From: Elysia crispata | Taxonomy: Eukaryota; Mollusca; Gastropoda; Plakobranchidae | DNA length: 64,000 nucleotides | Direction of reading: 5' to 3' | Assembly (NCBI GenBank): GCA_033675545.1 | Contig: JAWDGP010006429.1 | Span: 186,001 to 250,000 of the forward strand | Part shown: positions 12,301 to 25,551 of the stretch, one piece after another | How the letters are laid out: each line of letters opens with the position of its first letter | How positions within the stretch are numbered: the first letter of the stretch is position 1 | The notes under the pieces: model-generated | Database searches by the model: none | Told to the model about the DNA's origin: nothing | Seen by the model: only the letters and a program-made list of their open reading frames with translations | Position numbers and translations under genes: made by a program

Positions 12301-13614
12301 ATTGAAGGCAAGTAATTTTTAGTAAAGCCATTAATATTATGGCTTAAAAATAAAAGAATTTTCTTTAATAGTAATACCTGTTCAAGATCATATTTATATA
12401 CATCTGACATCTTTTCATAGTATGTATCAAGTGTGTGAGCTGCAGCTTCAAACATCACCTAGTCAGAGAAGAGCACACTTTCATCAAACATTACATATTT
12501 GGAGAATGTGTGATGTAAAATAGAAGAAATAAATATTTTCAAAAGTCATGGATAAATGAATCTATCAAAGCAAATTTTATTTCTGGAACTTGTCATTATT
12601 TAAGCATATTATGACAAAGATATTTTTTTTAATTGAAAATAATGTCTTCGTTAAGATTAAGATTAAAAGTTAACATGTCAATTTTTTAAAGAAATATTTG
12701 CATAAAGAGACATAGTAACAAGATAAAGGAGTAGGTGATAATGGTTGAATTTGGCTTGGTTGACTTAATAAGAAGAAATCATTAATTAATAGTAATGCTT
12801 TTTTCTTAAACGTCATTACAGGCACAGGGGAGATAGTGAGGACAGTAATTAAGTATGAGTGATTAAATTTTACTTCAACAAAATTATTCTTATGTACTCT
12901 CTAAATTAACAGTGAAATAACAGGGATAGTATAAGTGATTTTAAAATTAAAATTTAATATCACAGTAGAAAAAAATGAATAGTTGCAGAGCACAGTATTT
13001 TTCAGTTCTAAGAACATCCATCAACCAAAAAAAAAAACAAAAAACTATTTTGACATGATTAAAAGTTAAAATTTTTCACAAGTATGATTTAAAAAGTTCA
13101 GAATATATAATTGAATTATTAATAATTAATATAGATCTATATAAATATATATATATATAACATACAGTTTTCCTACTTCCATGATCTTAAAAGAAACATC
13201 ACTCACCTCATTTAAAACTTGGTTTCCAACTTGTGTGGCTACCACGGTGAAATAAGATTCTAAATCTCTGCAAACGTTTTTCATATTCTTGGGTATTTGA
13301 AGGCCAACAAACAGAGCAGTAAGACCCTTAGGCTGCCTGGGAATACTGTTTGGCAGCTTTTCAACCGATGGGTTGATTCCATGAAGGGTAGTATGAATAC
13401 TATGCAAAGCTGGAATACTAAAAGCACCTGTCACAGAGCGATCTTCTTCGTCCTTTGACCCTCGACTGCCGATACGATTAGTCACAGCAAAGACATTATC
13501 CAGCACATTCCATTCTACAAAATACTTAGAAATCTCTGGGGTCTCTTGCAAGGAAAAAGCTTTGTCTTTGACCCATATCCAGTCATCAAAAGATGTCGCA
13601 CGTTCCAAATTCAT
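350..13614 (-). CDS. WHAMM/JMY: WHAMM/JMY-family Arp2/3 nucleation-promoting factor, 12 exons, 803 aa
   Basis: Promotes Arp2/3 actin branching on membranes and microtubules (family knowledge). Exons: 13207-13614, 12378-12458, 10976-11131, 10566-10767, 9940-10021, 9596-9686, 8108-8273, 6545-6717, 3761-3847, 2962-3057, 994-1609, 350-603. All borders are GT-AG, phases match and the sum is 2,412 nt with one terminal stop. The N-terminal domain (1-160) opens MNLERATSFDDWIWVKDKAF. Residues 165-515 are a long coiled coil, including RRHHQIQM-like and KRERLKEEE heptads that align with human WHAMM. Then come a proline tract of about 20 residues (near 615-641), a WH2 motif NLLAELSQGQNILKKV (about 660), a weak WH2-like stretch (DLGSILASRSKLR), a second WH2 PLEDIFSMIRSGVTLRKV (721-738), a C helix and an acidic tail. 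Length matches human WHAMM (about 809 aa) better than JMY (about 980); invertebrates often have one gene for both. The tail has Phe where relatives have Trp. Large introns hold repeats but no other gene that I see. Confidence 0.93.
4000..4380 (+). repeat. Dispersed repeat A, uninterrupted copy
   Basis: This stretch is similar to sequence on both sides of the MITE at 33119-34125. Shared blocks include TCTATTTTTAGCA, TTTGCGTTT, GAGG.TT...GTTTTCTTGGC, GAGCATTA and TACCCGATTT, in the same order and orientation. Family unknown. An apparent 126-codon reading frame on the minus strand here belongs to the repeat. Confidence 0.6.
4490..4625 (-). repeat. tRNA-derived SINE, family 1, copy 1
   Basis: On the minus strand it starts with an A-box-like TAGCTCAATAGG and has a B-box-like GGTTCAAACC about 50 bases later, the internal RNA polymerase III promoter pattern. 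It matches 38133-38285, including the CTGTCTGTCAA block in the tail. Confidence 0.65.
5660..6060 (+). repeat. Dispersed repeat B, copy 1
   Basis: Shares blocks in order with 31575-31965: AACTCA..CAGCACTGG.TTCTATCTG, GCCACTGGC, AAGATCATATT, CTGATA.ACAT, an A/G-rich stretch, GGAGAAT, CTCATTAATTTT and ACACATTCAA. It lies in intron 8 of the WHAMM/JMY-like gene. Family unknown. Confidence 0.6.
6056..6092. repeat. TCTAGATC tandem tract
   Basis: Short tandem array of the self-complementary hexamer TCTAGA/AGATCT. Similar tracts are at 4383-4398, 15901-15920, 38789-38802, 39557-39586 and 54700-54715. Confidence 0.7.
7209..7302 (+). repeat. Polypurine tract
   Basis: About 94 bases of almost only A and G (one T), ending in a GGA/GAA triplet run. 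It lies in intron 7 of the WHAMM/JMY-like gene. Confidence 0.8.
11622..11727. repeat. Foldback (hairpin) element, imperfect
   Basis: Left arm 11622-11661 and right arm 11688-11727 are near-perfect reverse complements (AAGATCTTACCTTAAATTCT against AGAATTTAAGGTAAGATCTT, and GACACTGGTGT against ACACCAGTGTC). The loop itself contains GAGGAC-AAAG-GTCCTC, so the whole 106 bp can fold. It lies in intron 2 of the WHAMM/JMY-like gene. Confidence 0.9.
11727..11794. repeat. Perfect 68 bp palindrome
   Basis: Each half is 34 bases and the two are exact reverse complements, meeting at ATATAT|ATATAT between 11760 and 11761. It directly abuts the foldback at 11622-11727. Confidence 0.95.
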
Positions 13615-15936
13615 TTTGCAAAATTTTAAAAATCTGTCTTTCTCAACATAATTTGTCCTGGATTACTGTCAAGAAATTTTCAGAAAATATAAATTTAACA
13701 ATAAATACCTTTTCACTGCACAGTTTAGATTTGGACTTAATAGATCTAGGTTTTACTTTGAAAACAGGTACAAATGAGCATTGTTTTGTAATATATGACT
13801 TTATGAGATCTAGAAATTTTAGTTAAGTCTGCACGGCACAATAATCCTCATTTAGCTGTGTTACTTATATTAGGATGACAGGCCTCTTTGAGCCGTAAAT
13901 TTTCTCCACAATGCCTCAGCTTAGTCACTTAAATAGCAATGAATCGTTACTAAGAATATTAACCACATTAAGGTGCCTTTTTCTGCCACTCAGAAATGAT
14001 TCAGTGTCATAAGCCCCATGACATGCAAAAAACAAAATCAGAGTTTAGGCATGTTTATTGGGACCTGTTTCCTAACATCACGATTGCTATGACTGACTCT
14101 AGAGCATCCCGAAGGACTAGTTAATAATATTTTTGCATTGCTTCTTCCTTCCCTTTGCCCCTCACACCCCCTTCCCACTATCTTCTCCAGTCATTTAACA
14201 ATAGTAATTTGAAGTGACCAAAATTCCAGTGTTTCACAAATCATGTGGGATGCAGCTGATGGTGGTGTTTTCTTATCCTAACTTTTGCAAAATCATCATA
14301 GATCGAACCAATTCCGATACATGTCAATCACAGCCTCATATCAGTTTGAAATCAAGCAAAAGTAGGCGAAAGGAATCAATTGTGATAAAAACAAGCACCA
14401 TGGGTTTGGTTGATATTCTTAGCAATCGTACAAAGTCTCCCGATGACTTGTGATAAATGAATCACTTTTAAAATAGACTTGCCAGTGAGAGCCTTATATT
14501 ATGAGCACTGCAAGTGCAACACCCACTCAGTGCCTTCAAACTGGCTGACCACAAAGGCAGAAGTCTAAATGTGGGTGCTGAGCAGTAGAAAGTTTATTTT
14601 TTTTATTAAATTAAGTTTATTAAATTATTTCCCTCATAAGAAATTAAAGAGACTTTGTAGTAAAAATATTGCTTACACTGTACAAACAGAAACATAACCA
14701 TTTTGTCCGGCCATGTGTTCTGATCAGACCATCTAGACAAAGTCACAAGTGGCGTCAATCAAGCATGATTACCATGTCTGCTGAGCAAAGATTAAAAGGG
14801 AGTGGATTCAGATCTGGATACCCAAAGCGAACTATATCTAGACTTTCTTCATTAATTAGGCACTCGTTGTGGGTTGTGGTCCCGTTTGTTTCTAACACTA
14901 ATAATAATAAAATTGAAAATATACCCGATCTACACATGATCCAGATCTATATTTAGAACCTTCCAAATCTACTTCGGGATCAACATGATCAATTTTAGAT
15001 CTAGAACCTGAGTTTGCTGCCATGTAAAAAAACAAACATAACCAACGAGTGCCCTGATCTGGGCATGTACATAAGCTTGAATATCCCTGGGCCTATGTGA
15101 AAAAGGAAAGATGTAAAAATGCATCTAACTTGTTCATACGCCCCTTTAGAAATTAAATTGTCTACATCTAGATTAGATTACAGGTTTTGAAAGTTCACAC
15201 GAAGCTCTTCAAATATAGATCCACAAACCATACGGTTTCTGTCTCATTGATGATTCTAAAGTTGATTGTTGATAGTCTGCTGTTAACCAGCTGTTTCCTT
15301 TCGATCATTCGCCTTTGTTTTGGTCACATGACTTACAGAGTTGGCAAACTTGATCAGCAAAATGTACACTTGAAGTTCAAGTTGCTCTAGCTTCTGTTAG
15401 AGTGACTGAAAATTTTTTCGTAAGTGCTAAGTGAAAAAAAAATTATTTTGTCACTTCATGATTATATTTAAAAAGCTATTATTGCAATTTATCCAAGACG
15501 AATATAAAGTGCTATTTGGCAATAAAGGATCCAGATACTATTTTTAGGAGGTGAGGTCTTCAATGTACGTTCAGTACAATGTTCGTTCAAACGGATGTGA
15601 ACATAACAAACCACAAAATACAATAAAATTACTGTCTGAAACTGTTAAGTCACCTCCACACAAAGACTAGATCAAAACGCATATAATTCTCTCTCAACGC
15701 AGAAGAGTTCTAAGAAACATGTCAACAGCTTTCCTCGCAGCAAAGTTTTGACTTTCTGCTGACACTTTGACAATTTATAAATCAAATTCTCCGGACTGTT
15801 CCTGACACTGGATCTTTTGGTATAAAGTTTAGGAAATTAAAATCACATTTTCTATTCATTTGATTACTGAAACAATCGCAAAACTTAATCTTGAATCTTT
15901 ATCTAGATCTAGATCTAGATTTTATAGATGATTAGG

Positions 15937-16173
15937 GGTAAAATTGCAGATATGGGCCCACCTCACGTCGGGCTTCACGATTGAACGTTTCCCGACGAAA
16001 TCGAAACTTGTAGTTTAATAGAATTTTAGAGCAACACATAAATGCCTATTTCTTGAAAAGTTTTTATTCGCGATCAAGAAAACCTTCTTATTCGGGTTCA
16101 GCATGTCAAATTCATATAGTAAAATACAGTTTTAAAGCTTAGGGTGAGTTGGGCCGATATCTGCAATAATACC
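15937..16173. mobile_element. MITE of 237 bp with about 30 bp terminal inverted repeats
   Basis: The left end GGTAAAATTGCAGATATG..CCACCTCAC (15937-15966) pairs with the right end 16144-16173, whose complement reads GGTATTATTGCAGATATC..CCAACTCAC. An internal CGTCGGG...CCCGACG can also pair. No coding capacity. Superfamily not assigned because the target duplication is unclear. Confidence 0.75.
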
Positions 16174-16921
16174 TGATTAGGCCATTTCTGTATTTGAAGA
16201 TGCAACGTAGCCCATACTAAAAGCTTTAGTTTCCTGTGGTTGATAATTAATTTTACGCTTTCACTCTTTTGATGTCAACTTAAGTTTCATCTAACCCGCC
16301 ACATCCTTTCCCCACATACAATAATTATATGACATGCTTTAGAACCCTTTGAGAAAAGCAAAGTATTTACTGTATAAATATTTGACAAACATCAATTAAG
16401 TTATGTCACATACTAAGGGGACAACCTGATGTGACCGGTGGTAGATATTTTTTTCCATCAAGTGTTGAAGTCGGCATAATTTTTGCTGGATCTGAATTTT
16501 AGATCTTGCAGTATGAATTTAAAAATACAAGTTAAGAGAAAGTGCAGGGACAGCTGACAGTTTGAATTTAGTGTGTCATCGTCCACAAGTGTAGTGAGAG
16601 CAGACAAAAAATGAAACACTAAATGTTAAATCCAACCAAGATAGACATCTCATTGGTGAACATCTGACATTGAACTTGAAGTCGAACCACATCGCCACAT
16701 ATTAATATTTTAGTGCGTTTCTCTGAGGATGGCATTTTGCTGGGCAAACACACATGAGTCATGCGTACTCTGCCCACCCCTTTTCCCCCCATTCTCCCTC
16801 TGCTTCAGACCATGCAATGCCTTGCCTTTCTCCAATCATTGATACAAAAGTGGGCATACAATTTTACTCTAGTCCTGATTCCTAAGTTCGTCTTGGTGGT
16901 TTAGATTTTGCACCAGCTGCC

Positions 16922-17110
16922 GCCCTTTGGCTCAGTGGCTTCATGTCATTGAAAGTGTTCTCCCATGCATGGCAAATTGCGACTGTGAGCGTATGTCACT
17001 GGCTAGAACCATCACAGGTTATTTGACAATCTGGGCCCTGCCTAGCTTAGAGGGAAGTACAGTATCAACAAGAAGGGATGTGTATCTCTGTGATGCAAAA
17101 AAGTATTTTA
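16922..17110 (+). repeat. Possible degenerate tRNA-derived SINE
   Basis: Starts CCCTTTGGCTCAGTGGCTT, a perfect A-box (TGGCTCAGTGG), but no good B-box follows at the right distance. A 64-codon open frame here has no domain. Confidence 0.3.
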
Positions 17111-19168
17111 GCTATGAGTAATCAAGGGAGCCTGACGAAAACAAAAGTTACCCACTTAGACCAATGGTATGTCAGCGAAAACTCTCAATTACTGTAACTT
17201 TTTTGCGTGCCTTTGGCTGTATCCCTTCTCAACTAAGTATTGTAGAAGTTGTATATGTAGCAGGAAGGGTGTTATGGTCATGCTTGTCTTATTGTTTGGC
17301 TTTAGCAGTGCAGAGAAAGATTGATCATGTGAGAAGAGTGAGAATTGACATACACACAACTGTATGATTTTATAAGACATATAAAGGTCTGGGAAAGAAA
17401 AGTGCAATCAGCACTAAAGTTTTCAGGGTTTTGTTGAAGTCAACGCAACAGTTCAGTTTCAAAGAAACAGAGAGATAGAGGGACGGATTCTCTGGTTCCA
17501 GCAAATGAAATCAAAAGATGAATTCTTTGGACTTCAACACAAGTGTAGCCCACTGAACTTAAGAAATCTAACATAATTGGTCACGGTCCAAAATAAGTAA
17601 TCAATAAAGCCCCTCTTTAGATTTTAAGTATTGGAAATGCCATTGCAAGATTTTATTGGAAGGGGCCCTGCCTAAAAGTGTCAAGGTTTTCTGGCCTTGA
17701 GAATAGGCTAGATCTCTTATCCACTTGTGGGTAAGATAGTTATGGTATCTTAAACTACCCGTAAGATTGTTGAAGTCTATATGTTTTCTTGCAAAGAGGT
17801 AATCTTGTCTTGATATAACTTTCTCTGGTCTCCTTATATGATTGATTCTTACAAGTTGAATGATACTTGGTTATCATTTTTTTTTTACCACACTTCCTGG
17901 CTCATGACTCTGGTAATACTTGAACATTGGTAATTTATGAAGGCCTGTTGCATGGCAGCTCTAAAATTTAGATACATGTGTCCTGAGCTTAGGAAATGAA
18001 TTGCGAGAGATTATTTACTTTGTCTCACAAGTCCACTCGGATTTGAGTGGTATTTTTAGCATCATAACAAACATGGACTTTTGCTGCTTTAGACCATGTT
18101 ACTTCTACCTCTGCTCTCGAGCACAATATGTATGACATTTTATTTATTGCATAGCCATTCTTTTTTTATAATTGAAACACAAGAGAGCAACCAGATAATA
18201 GACCTTGGAGATTCTCATATCTATCAATGATGAAACCTGTCCATCATTGTATATCTGTGTTTTCAAGATTAAACGCTATTGAGGAAAAGGAAAAACCTGA
18301 GTGTGTACAAATAAGAAGGTAAAGTCAGCCAATCTTTCAGCAACCTCTTAGCATCAGTGGAGATGATTTAGTTCAGCTAAAGATTCTCAAACTTATGATC
18401 TCCTCCAGATATAAGGTTAGATTAAATTTTATTATGATAATACATGTTCCAGTAGCACACAGATTGTACTAGATACAATCAGTTGATGGTGATCTTGATT
18501 CAGATGAATGTTTGAAACAAATTTTCACTTTACTTTGTCACAGTGTTCTTTTTGTATAAAATTAATTTCAGTCTTGTCAAAATGAACCATGAAGAATTTT
18601 TAGACAATTTTACTACTGGAGTACTAGTCTTTAGACTTAAAGCATACGTGTCCAAATCTCAGTCATGGGCTTTGAAAGTACTTTTCTTTGTTTTGTAACA
18701 ATTTTTTAAGCACTTTTTTTTCTAATTAACGTGGTTACTGTGGAAGCGGTTAGGAACAATTTATATGTATTTATTGATTTCAGTGGAAAATCACTTTTTG
18801 TGTGAATGGAGTCCAAGATCCAGGAGTTCATGTGCTTTTCATTGTCATGGAAATAAATTTATACCAGAACTTGGAAAAAATGGGTAGCAATTAAAGAAGG
18901 CAAGTCTTTGAAAGATTGGATGTTTAAACGCAAAAAAAAAAAACCCAAAAAACAAGTTCAGCATTAAAGAGTCATGAAAAGAAAATACTGGAATGTCTAG
19001 AAAATGTATTATTACATTGTAGCAGTCTACTAGTACTTAATATATTATGATTGTTGTTTAGGGTTCAGTACAAAGTCTAATGTGCATAAATATCATATCT
19101 ACAAACATTTAATTTAGGAAAATAAACTTTTTAATTGCCTTTTCTTTTGTATTTCCTCCTAGTTCAAA

Positions 19169-22100
19169 ATGGGCTGCTTCTGTGGCAAAGAGGCACTGAC
19201 AATAGAAGATCGTAAGTTCTACTTGAAACAGAGACTTGGAGAAGGGTATGTGAATCTTGGTCCTCTGCCTTAATTTTTTAAAATTTCTATAAATGCTAAA
19301 CAACTAAGTTGGCCCATTAAAATTCTAGTTAATGAAGTTGCAAATTACCCAAAATAAATATCCTAATAAATAAGGCTAGCAAGTTTACACATGCAGAGCC
19401 TTATGTTTACTGTAAAGACCACCTAATTCCTGAGAATTGCAGTTAAACCTTCTTGTCCTTTTTTCTACTGATCACTGTGTAATGACCATTGTCTAGGTGT
19501 AACAATTGAAGAGTAAATTGATTTATTGTTTTCTCATTTGGGACTAGTAAAAATATTGACGAGACTGTTTGTTTGCTTTGGCAGCCTGTTGCTAGGGCAA
19601 AACGTTTTTTACATACAATGACGATTATATTTTTTGTAAAATATTTTTCAGAAATTTTTTGTGGCAGCAATTTTTTATAATAATGTGAGATTAGGTTGTG
19701 TGCAACCTTTTGAGATGTATTCTTCTAATATTTAAAGAATAATTGCTGTGTTTTCTTGAGTAGATACTAAGTTATGGTTATTTGCAATCATGGTGTAGAC
19801 AAAACATTAATTGTTTGAACGTTTTAATTTGATAAGAGGTACATATAATTCTTAATTTGGTTGATTTTTGGATCTTTTCAATGCAATCTTTTTTAAAGAA
19901 ATAGTTAAGTAATACTTGTTCTCTGTTATCAATACTATGATTAATCTTTTAAATTTAATTTCGTGGTGCTGAAATCAACTATCAACAGTTTGAAGCTTTT
20001 TTTCAGATGTTTCATAGAAAGAGATAAAAGCAGGAAGCTTTATTTTTTTTTGAATAAAGATGTGGAAGGAAACATGCTTTGTTCTAAAATAAAAATAAAA
20101 TTATGTGTGCATAAACTTTTTTTTTTTACTCTATGCAGTGGTTTCAGCTATGTAGACTTAGTTGAAGAATCAACAACTCGAAAGCCTTTTGCCTTGAAAA
20201 GAATTCTATGTCACAATGAAGAAGAAGAGAGTATTGCGCTGCAAGAAGTTGAAATCATGAGGGCCATCAGTCATCCAAATGTGATTCCCCTGGAATGTTA
20301 CTGTCTTCATAAAGTGTCATATCACTCAAAAGCAGTTGACATCACATGTGAAGTGTTTTTAGTTGCTCCTTTGTACAAGGTAATGAAAAAGTGTCTTATT
20401 TTTCTCTTCAGGGCTGTAAATCGTTTTTATCTTTGGGAATATTACATTCAACAGTGGATGAGGCTTAAAAATCAGGCTCTGTAGAATGTGACATCAGTCC
20501 CTCTGCAAGCTTTTCAGGTTTATTGAGTAGAAGAGTAGGTGCATAAATAAAGTTTGCTTCTTATACTTAGGAAAAAAAGTTCATAGTTCAATAGAATCAA
20601 AAATTAATTTTTTCAAACAGAACACATACGAAGCACAGACAACCACTGTTTAAGGCATTTATCGTGTCAAGAATTCATTTTATATATTATTGTGTAAATT
20701 TGACTATTTTTTAAAAAACTATTATATGTTAAAATGCCTTTTCAAAATGATGCAAATTCTGTTTGAAATTCCAGAAGGGCACACTTCAAAACCGTATCGA
20801 TACATATAAACTTAGAGGTGAGACTTTCCAAGAGGATCAGATTTGGAAATGGATGAAGGGCGTAAGTCAAGGACTAAAGGCCTTACATGATCACAGCCCA
20901 CCATTTGCACACAGGTGATATGGAAATATTTCTTAGTTAAAGCAAAATTGTAGAGATTGAAAAATGCTTTATGTGGGTTTTTTTTCGGTTGAATACTTCT
21001 CATGTTTCATCTTTAATGTCCTGTTGGGTTTTACATGAAAGTTTCTTTACCAAATTTTCAAAGAAGTGTGTTTGCCAGGAAGATTCTCAATTATTGCATT
21101 ATATTATCAAATAATCTACATGTATATTTTTATGATATTCTCCAGTGTATTGCCTACATACCTTTGGTCATACCAAAATAACACTCTAGGCCTACTCTGT
21201 TTGACTGTGTGTGATTGAATGTTGTCCATAAACATTCGAACTTGAAATTCAATCATTCCTATCACCCAGGGATTTAAAGCCAGATAATATAATGACTAAA
21301 GAGGATGGCACACCTGTTGTGATGGACCTAGGTTCAGCTGCCCCCTCAAGGGTAGAAATAAAGACAGCCCGAGAGGCAACACAGTTACAGGTTAGATACA
21401 TATATCTTAGAGCTATATTACTCACTCATATTCATTAAAACTAACCTTTTAATAAATTGGTGCATGCAAATCAGCTTACCCTTTATTTTTTTTCATCCTG
21501 TTGGTAGAACATTCAAGGTACGTCTTTTCTTTATTTAATAAACTACCACGTTGGAAATTAAAAGGATAAAAATGTGTAGATTTAATTGAAATTCAATTAA
21601 TTTACTTTGATTTTTGCTGGAAAAATTTCTAGAGTTAGCCAACAATGGTTAAAAGCATATGATGATAATACCTTAAGTTTAGATACACATTATCTTTGTC
21701 ATCATCTCAGTCTCAACCCTACTATTTCACTGCATGGGAAGGATTCATTTTTAGATCAAGCCGTACAGCTGTAATATTCTGATGCAATTTGTTGTCCAGA
21801 TAATCTACATAAAGGAGAAGTTTATAGAGGGATCTTACTTGATCTCTGGGTTTTTTTGCTTTGTTTTTTGTTTTCCTCATTGTTTCAAAAGTAAAGAACG
21901 ACAATTAATTTTAAGAAACATGAAGTCTGTTTCTTTAAATTTTTTTTGTTTGCTTTTAAAAGATTTACCATAAGAATCAGATAAATATATGTGAATAGAA
22001 AATATTTTTCATAGCAACCTTTTACGCTGTTATCACAATAATTCCAAATATTACTTAGCCTCTTCTCTTTTCTGATAACTGGCCATTATATTGTTACTTT

Positions 22101-25100
22101 CTGTTCCATTTTCATTTCTTTCTCTCCTTTTTTATAACCTTCAATTCTCATTTATATTTTGCTCTTTTCTTCATCCAGTTTCCCCTCCCATTTCAATCTT
22201 ATCTGAACATAAAATCTCAGGAATAACTTATAAAAAACTGTAATTGTCATAAATCAGAATAGATTTTTTTGTTCCATCTTTGAGGTGATTTATTCGCTGT
22301 TCTTCCTCAACACTATACATAACATACCCCTTTTTTCACAGGATTTAGCAGCAGAAAGATGTTCAATGCTGTATAGACCCCCAGAGTTATTCACTGTTGA
22401 AACTAACAGGAAAATAGATGAGAGAACAGATATTTGGGTAAGAGAACTTGTGATTATGTTGTTCTCCCTGATTCTTCCCAAACGTTATATAATGAAAGTT
22501 GTTTGTTGAGATTTTTCTCTTCCCGCTTACAGTGGATCTTCTCAAACTTTTACTTCCTATAGCTTTCTTTTATTCAATACAGCTGATGCCAACCTACAGA
22601 TTTAAAGCCTCCTGCACTGAATTTTAAGTTATTCTGTGACTAATTGAAATATCTTATCTATGCGTATTGCAGGATATCTGCGTGTTTGAATAATTATCAT
22701 TTGAAGTGTTTCTTTGAACTGTCATAATCATGCTGATTTCTGCTTTTTATTTACAATTGGTTTCTCCTCTCTGCCACCTTTTAAGTATAAGACAATATGT
22801 CTTACCAAGAGTCTAGATGAGTTTGATGTGTCTATCTTCACATTCAAAGATATAGTCTGAAATTGTGAAAAAGAATAATTTACCTACTTTCAAATTTTTT
22901 GAAAATTTTTTTGCCAAACAAATAGATTGGTTGAACACTTTGGTGATCCCTATACAGATTGCCATGTTGCAATATATGGCATATCTTACCAGCCAAGAAT
23001 AAACCTCCAGTCAGCTGTTTTGTGCCTACAAAAAAGAAAATGGTTTCCTCAGTTCTCAAGTTTAATCCAAATTGCAAGTATCAGGGGGTCAGCATATGTC
23101 AAGCATGATATACTTGCATATAAACTTCGGATGTAATTTAGCCACAAAACTGCAATTGTTAAGCCATTCTTTCTTATTTGGTGGTGATTGTCATTAAAGA
23201 GTGACATCCATAGCAGAGAGAGCAATAGTCAAATTGCAAAATCCTGAAAACAGTGTTTTTCTATCACAATTTTTGGCTTCTCTGCAAGCTTTCTATATAT
23301 ATTAAGCATATATTTTTTAGTTAGTTTTTCCCAGTTTCATTTTGAATTCATTTTAATATCTTCAAGAGTTTTTTTTAGAAAGGTTATCTCATAAGTAAAT
23401 AACAAGTATGCTCAAACTTTGTAGAAAATTTCATATCCATTTCTTATTTGAACAACTAAAACATTATAGTGATGTGGTTTACCAAAGCCTCTTGCTAGTG
23501 CAACAGTATGGAATTTCATGAAGGCATTACAGCATTAGCACAATTACTGCAATGAAGCATTCATGGAGAATCATATCTGTTTGCATATTGAACATGCGAT
23601 CAACTTTACTTAGAAAAACGGAAAATAAAACAAAACAAAAACCAACAACATCTTTACAATTCTTTAGTTTGAACTTTTTTTGTAATATTTACAACAGTAG
23701 AAACAATCACTGATTGAGAGAGATGAAAGCGTCTATAATTACAGCTAACTTATTAATTCTCCAACTCAAATCACTAAGATGTGTATGTCATATCTCTATG
23801 ATAACATCACTTCAAAGTAAAAATCTATGTTATATCATCTAGGTTAACATTTTGAAAGAATATTATTTCTTTTGCGCTACCAGGGGCTATAAAGGGCTCT
23901 TTCTCAATTCTCCCCTGAAATCTGTTTCTAATTGCATATTATCATTGAAGTAGTGAAATTTTGAAATCTTTTTACATTTACCTCAGTCTTTGGGATGTGT
24001 TTTGTATGCCCTTGCCTTTTTGGAGTCACCCTTTGAAAGTGCTTACCAGAAAGGAGACAGCCTAGCTTTGGCAACAATGACAGGGAAAATAAACTTTCCT
24101 CAAAATTCTACGTAAGTACACATTACATAATTTCTTCATATTTTTAATTTTCGATTTTTTCTAACACATTTCCTAATGCCAACACTATGCTGGTAATTTG
24201 CTGTCTCCTTCATGTAAAGGTTGTAAAGTCAGAACTGATGTTGTCTTGATATGGTATTCTGCAGCAGTTAGCAGTCAACTTTTATCCTCAAATTCCCTCT
24301 TCTTGTAGTTAATTGGTAAATAAAGAATCACATTTTTTATGTTTATACTTTGAAATCTGCGGGCCCATTGTTAGATCTAGTTTTGCTCCAAGCTAGAGCT
24401 ATAGATCTAGAAATAACTAGCAAACAGAATATCTGATACTACTAAAACACAAGGTCAGACATTAACAAGATCTGCAGTTTGATAAAGAAAGTCAAGGTAA
24501 TGAATCTTTGTGGGCAAGGCTCTTTATCTTTATCAATATTTAGGATCTACATCTTTTTTTTTTTCATAGAAGTCTTAAGTCTCCACCTTTTTCAAAGAAT
24601 AATTGACCATTCAACTAATAAAAATTTTTTTTCTGTAATGCAAATTTCAAGTATGGTTCTGAAACTAGTCGAAGCACATAAATTTCAATACTCCGCTAAG
24701 ATGCAAAAATATCGCCATTCCTGGCACAGCACCTAAAAGTTCCTTAAGACTCTCTGAATCACTATCCTTGGTAACAAAACTATTGCTCAATGAGTTCACA
24801 GCTTTTTATTATTTTTTTCATTAAAAAAAAAACAAACGAGTCTTTTTAAATTGAAAATTATGTAACTTATCTTAAACCATTTTGGTCTGCAGGATTTGAA
24901 ATGAATATAATCTCAACATAAGTTTTCCTCAAAATGTGATTTGAACTTTCTCTTTTTTATCATTTATGCTTTTTTTTTTCCTTTTTCTGTATCATTTAAA
25001 GGTTTTGGATAATTCTTAACTTCCTACATCTGCTTAGTTATAGCAGATTTTTATAAAGAGAGCAGATAGCTTCATATCTGGGCTAGTCCCAAGCAATTGT

Positions 25101-25551
25101 CAACTTAAATGAGTATAATGAAAACAATTTTGGGGACCTACCCTAAGCATATTGCAAAGTTGTTGTCAATGGATATATTTCAAAGATTAATTTATTAATT
25201 TTCTCTGTCTCCTTCTACTTTTATTTACTTGTTTGTGAAACAGCTTTCTTAAGATAACGTCTTTTTATTAAGGCTTTGAAATATTAAATGCTTGACTGCA
25301 ATATATTATACCATTTCTAGTGATCTTTATTGCTCACAAATTAACGTATACTCTAGAACATATATGACGATAAGTAAGTGTGGTATTTAATCCTTTTTTT
25401 TTTAATTTGTATTCAAACTTCTAGATATTCACAAGCTCTTCAAGACTGTATATCTTGGATGGTTCGACCAAAGTTAGAAGACAGGCCTTTCATTGATGCT
25501 GTCATCAATAAAATAACATCACAAGAATATGTTGGAGAGAATCGAGTATGA
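19169..25551 (+). CDS. STK16: Serine/threonine kinase 16 (myristoylated/palmitoylated kinase), 7 exons, 308 aa
   Basis: Lipid-anchored Numb-associated-family Ser/Thr kinase of Golgi membranes (family knowledge). Coding exons: 19169-19245, 20139-20379, 20775-20914, 21270-21390, 22342-22437, 23987-24111, 25425-25551. Phases match, the sum is 927 nt, and the length nearly equals human STK16 (305 aa). The N terminus MGCFCGKEAL gives a Gly2 myristoylation site with Cys3 and Cys5 as likely palmitoylation sites. The glycine loop GEGGFSYVDLVEE matches the human protein. The catalytic lysine is in ALKRILC (K46). HRDLKPDN carries D154. The family's DLG replaces DFG (VVMDLGS, D172). CSMLYRPPELF is the activation/APE region and SLGCVLYAL is subdomain IX. 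The first coding exon starts after an acceptor at 19161-19162, six bases before ATG, so a non-coding 5' exon must lie upstream; I could not place it. Confidence 0.96.

Larger units (their letters stand above)
13615..19162. other. Divergent intergenic region between WHAMM/JMY-like and STK16 genes
   Basis: About 5.5 kb between two head-to-head genes. It must hold both promoters and the untranslated first exon(s) of STK16. I see no coding exon. It contains a 237 bp MITE (15937-16173), several TAGATCTA motifs (13740-13810, 14935-15005, 15901-15920) and a possible SINE head near 16925. Short reading frames here show no recognisable domain. Confidence 0.6.

Noticed and set aside
16927..17121. 64-codon open frame upstream of STK16 as a possible 5' exon
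   Set aside because: No kinase-family extension is expected before the MGCFC start, which needs Gly2 for myristoylation; the stretch looks SINE-derived.
19963..20138. Open frame extending upstream of STK16 exon 2
   Set aside because: The polypyrimidine tract and CAG at 20136-20138 mark the acceptor; the upstream frame is intron.
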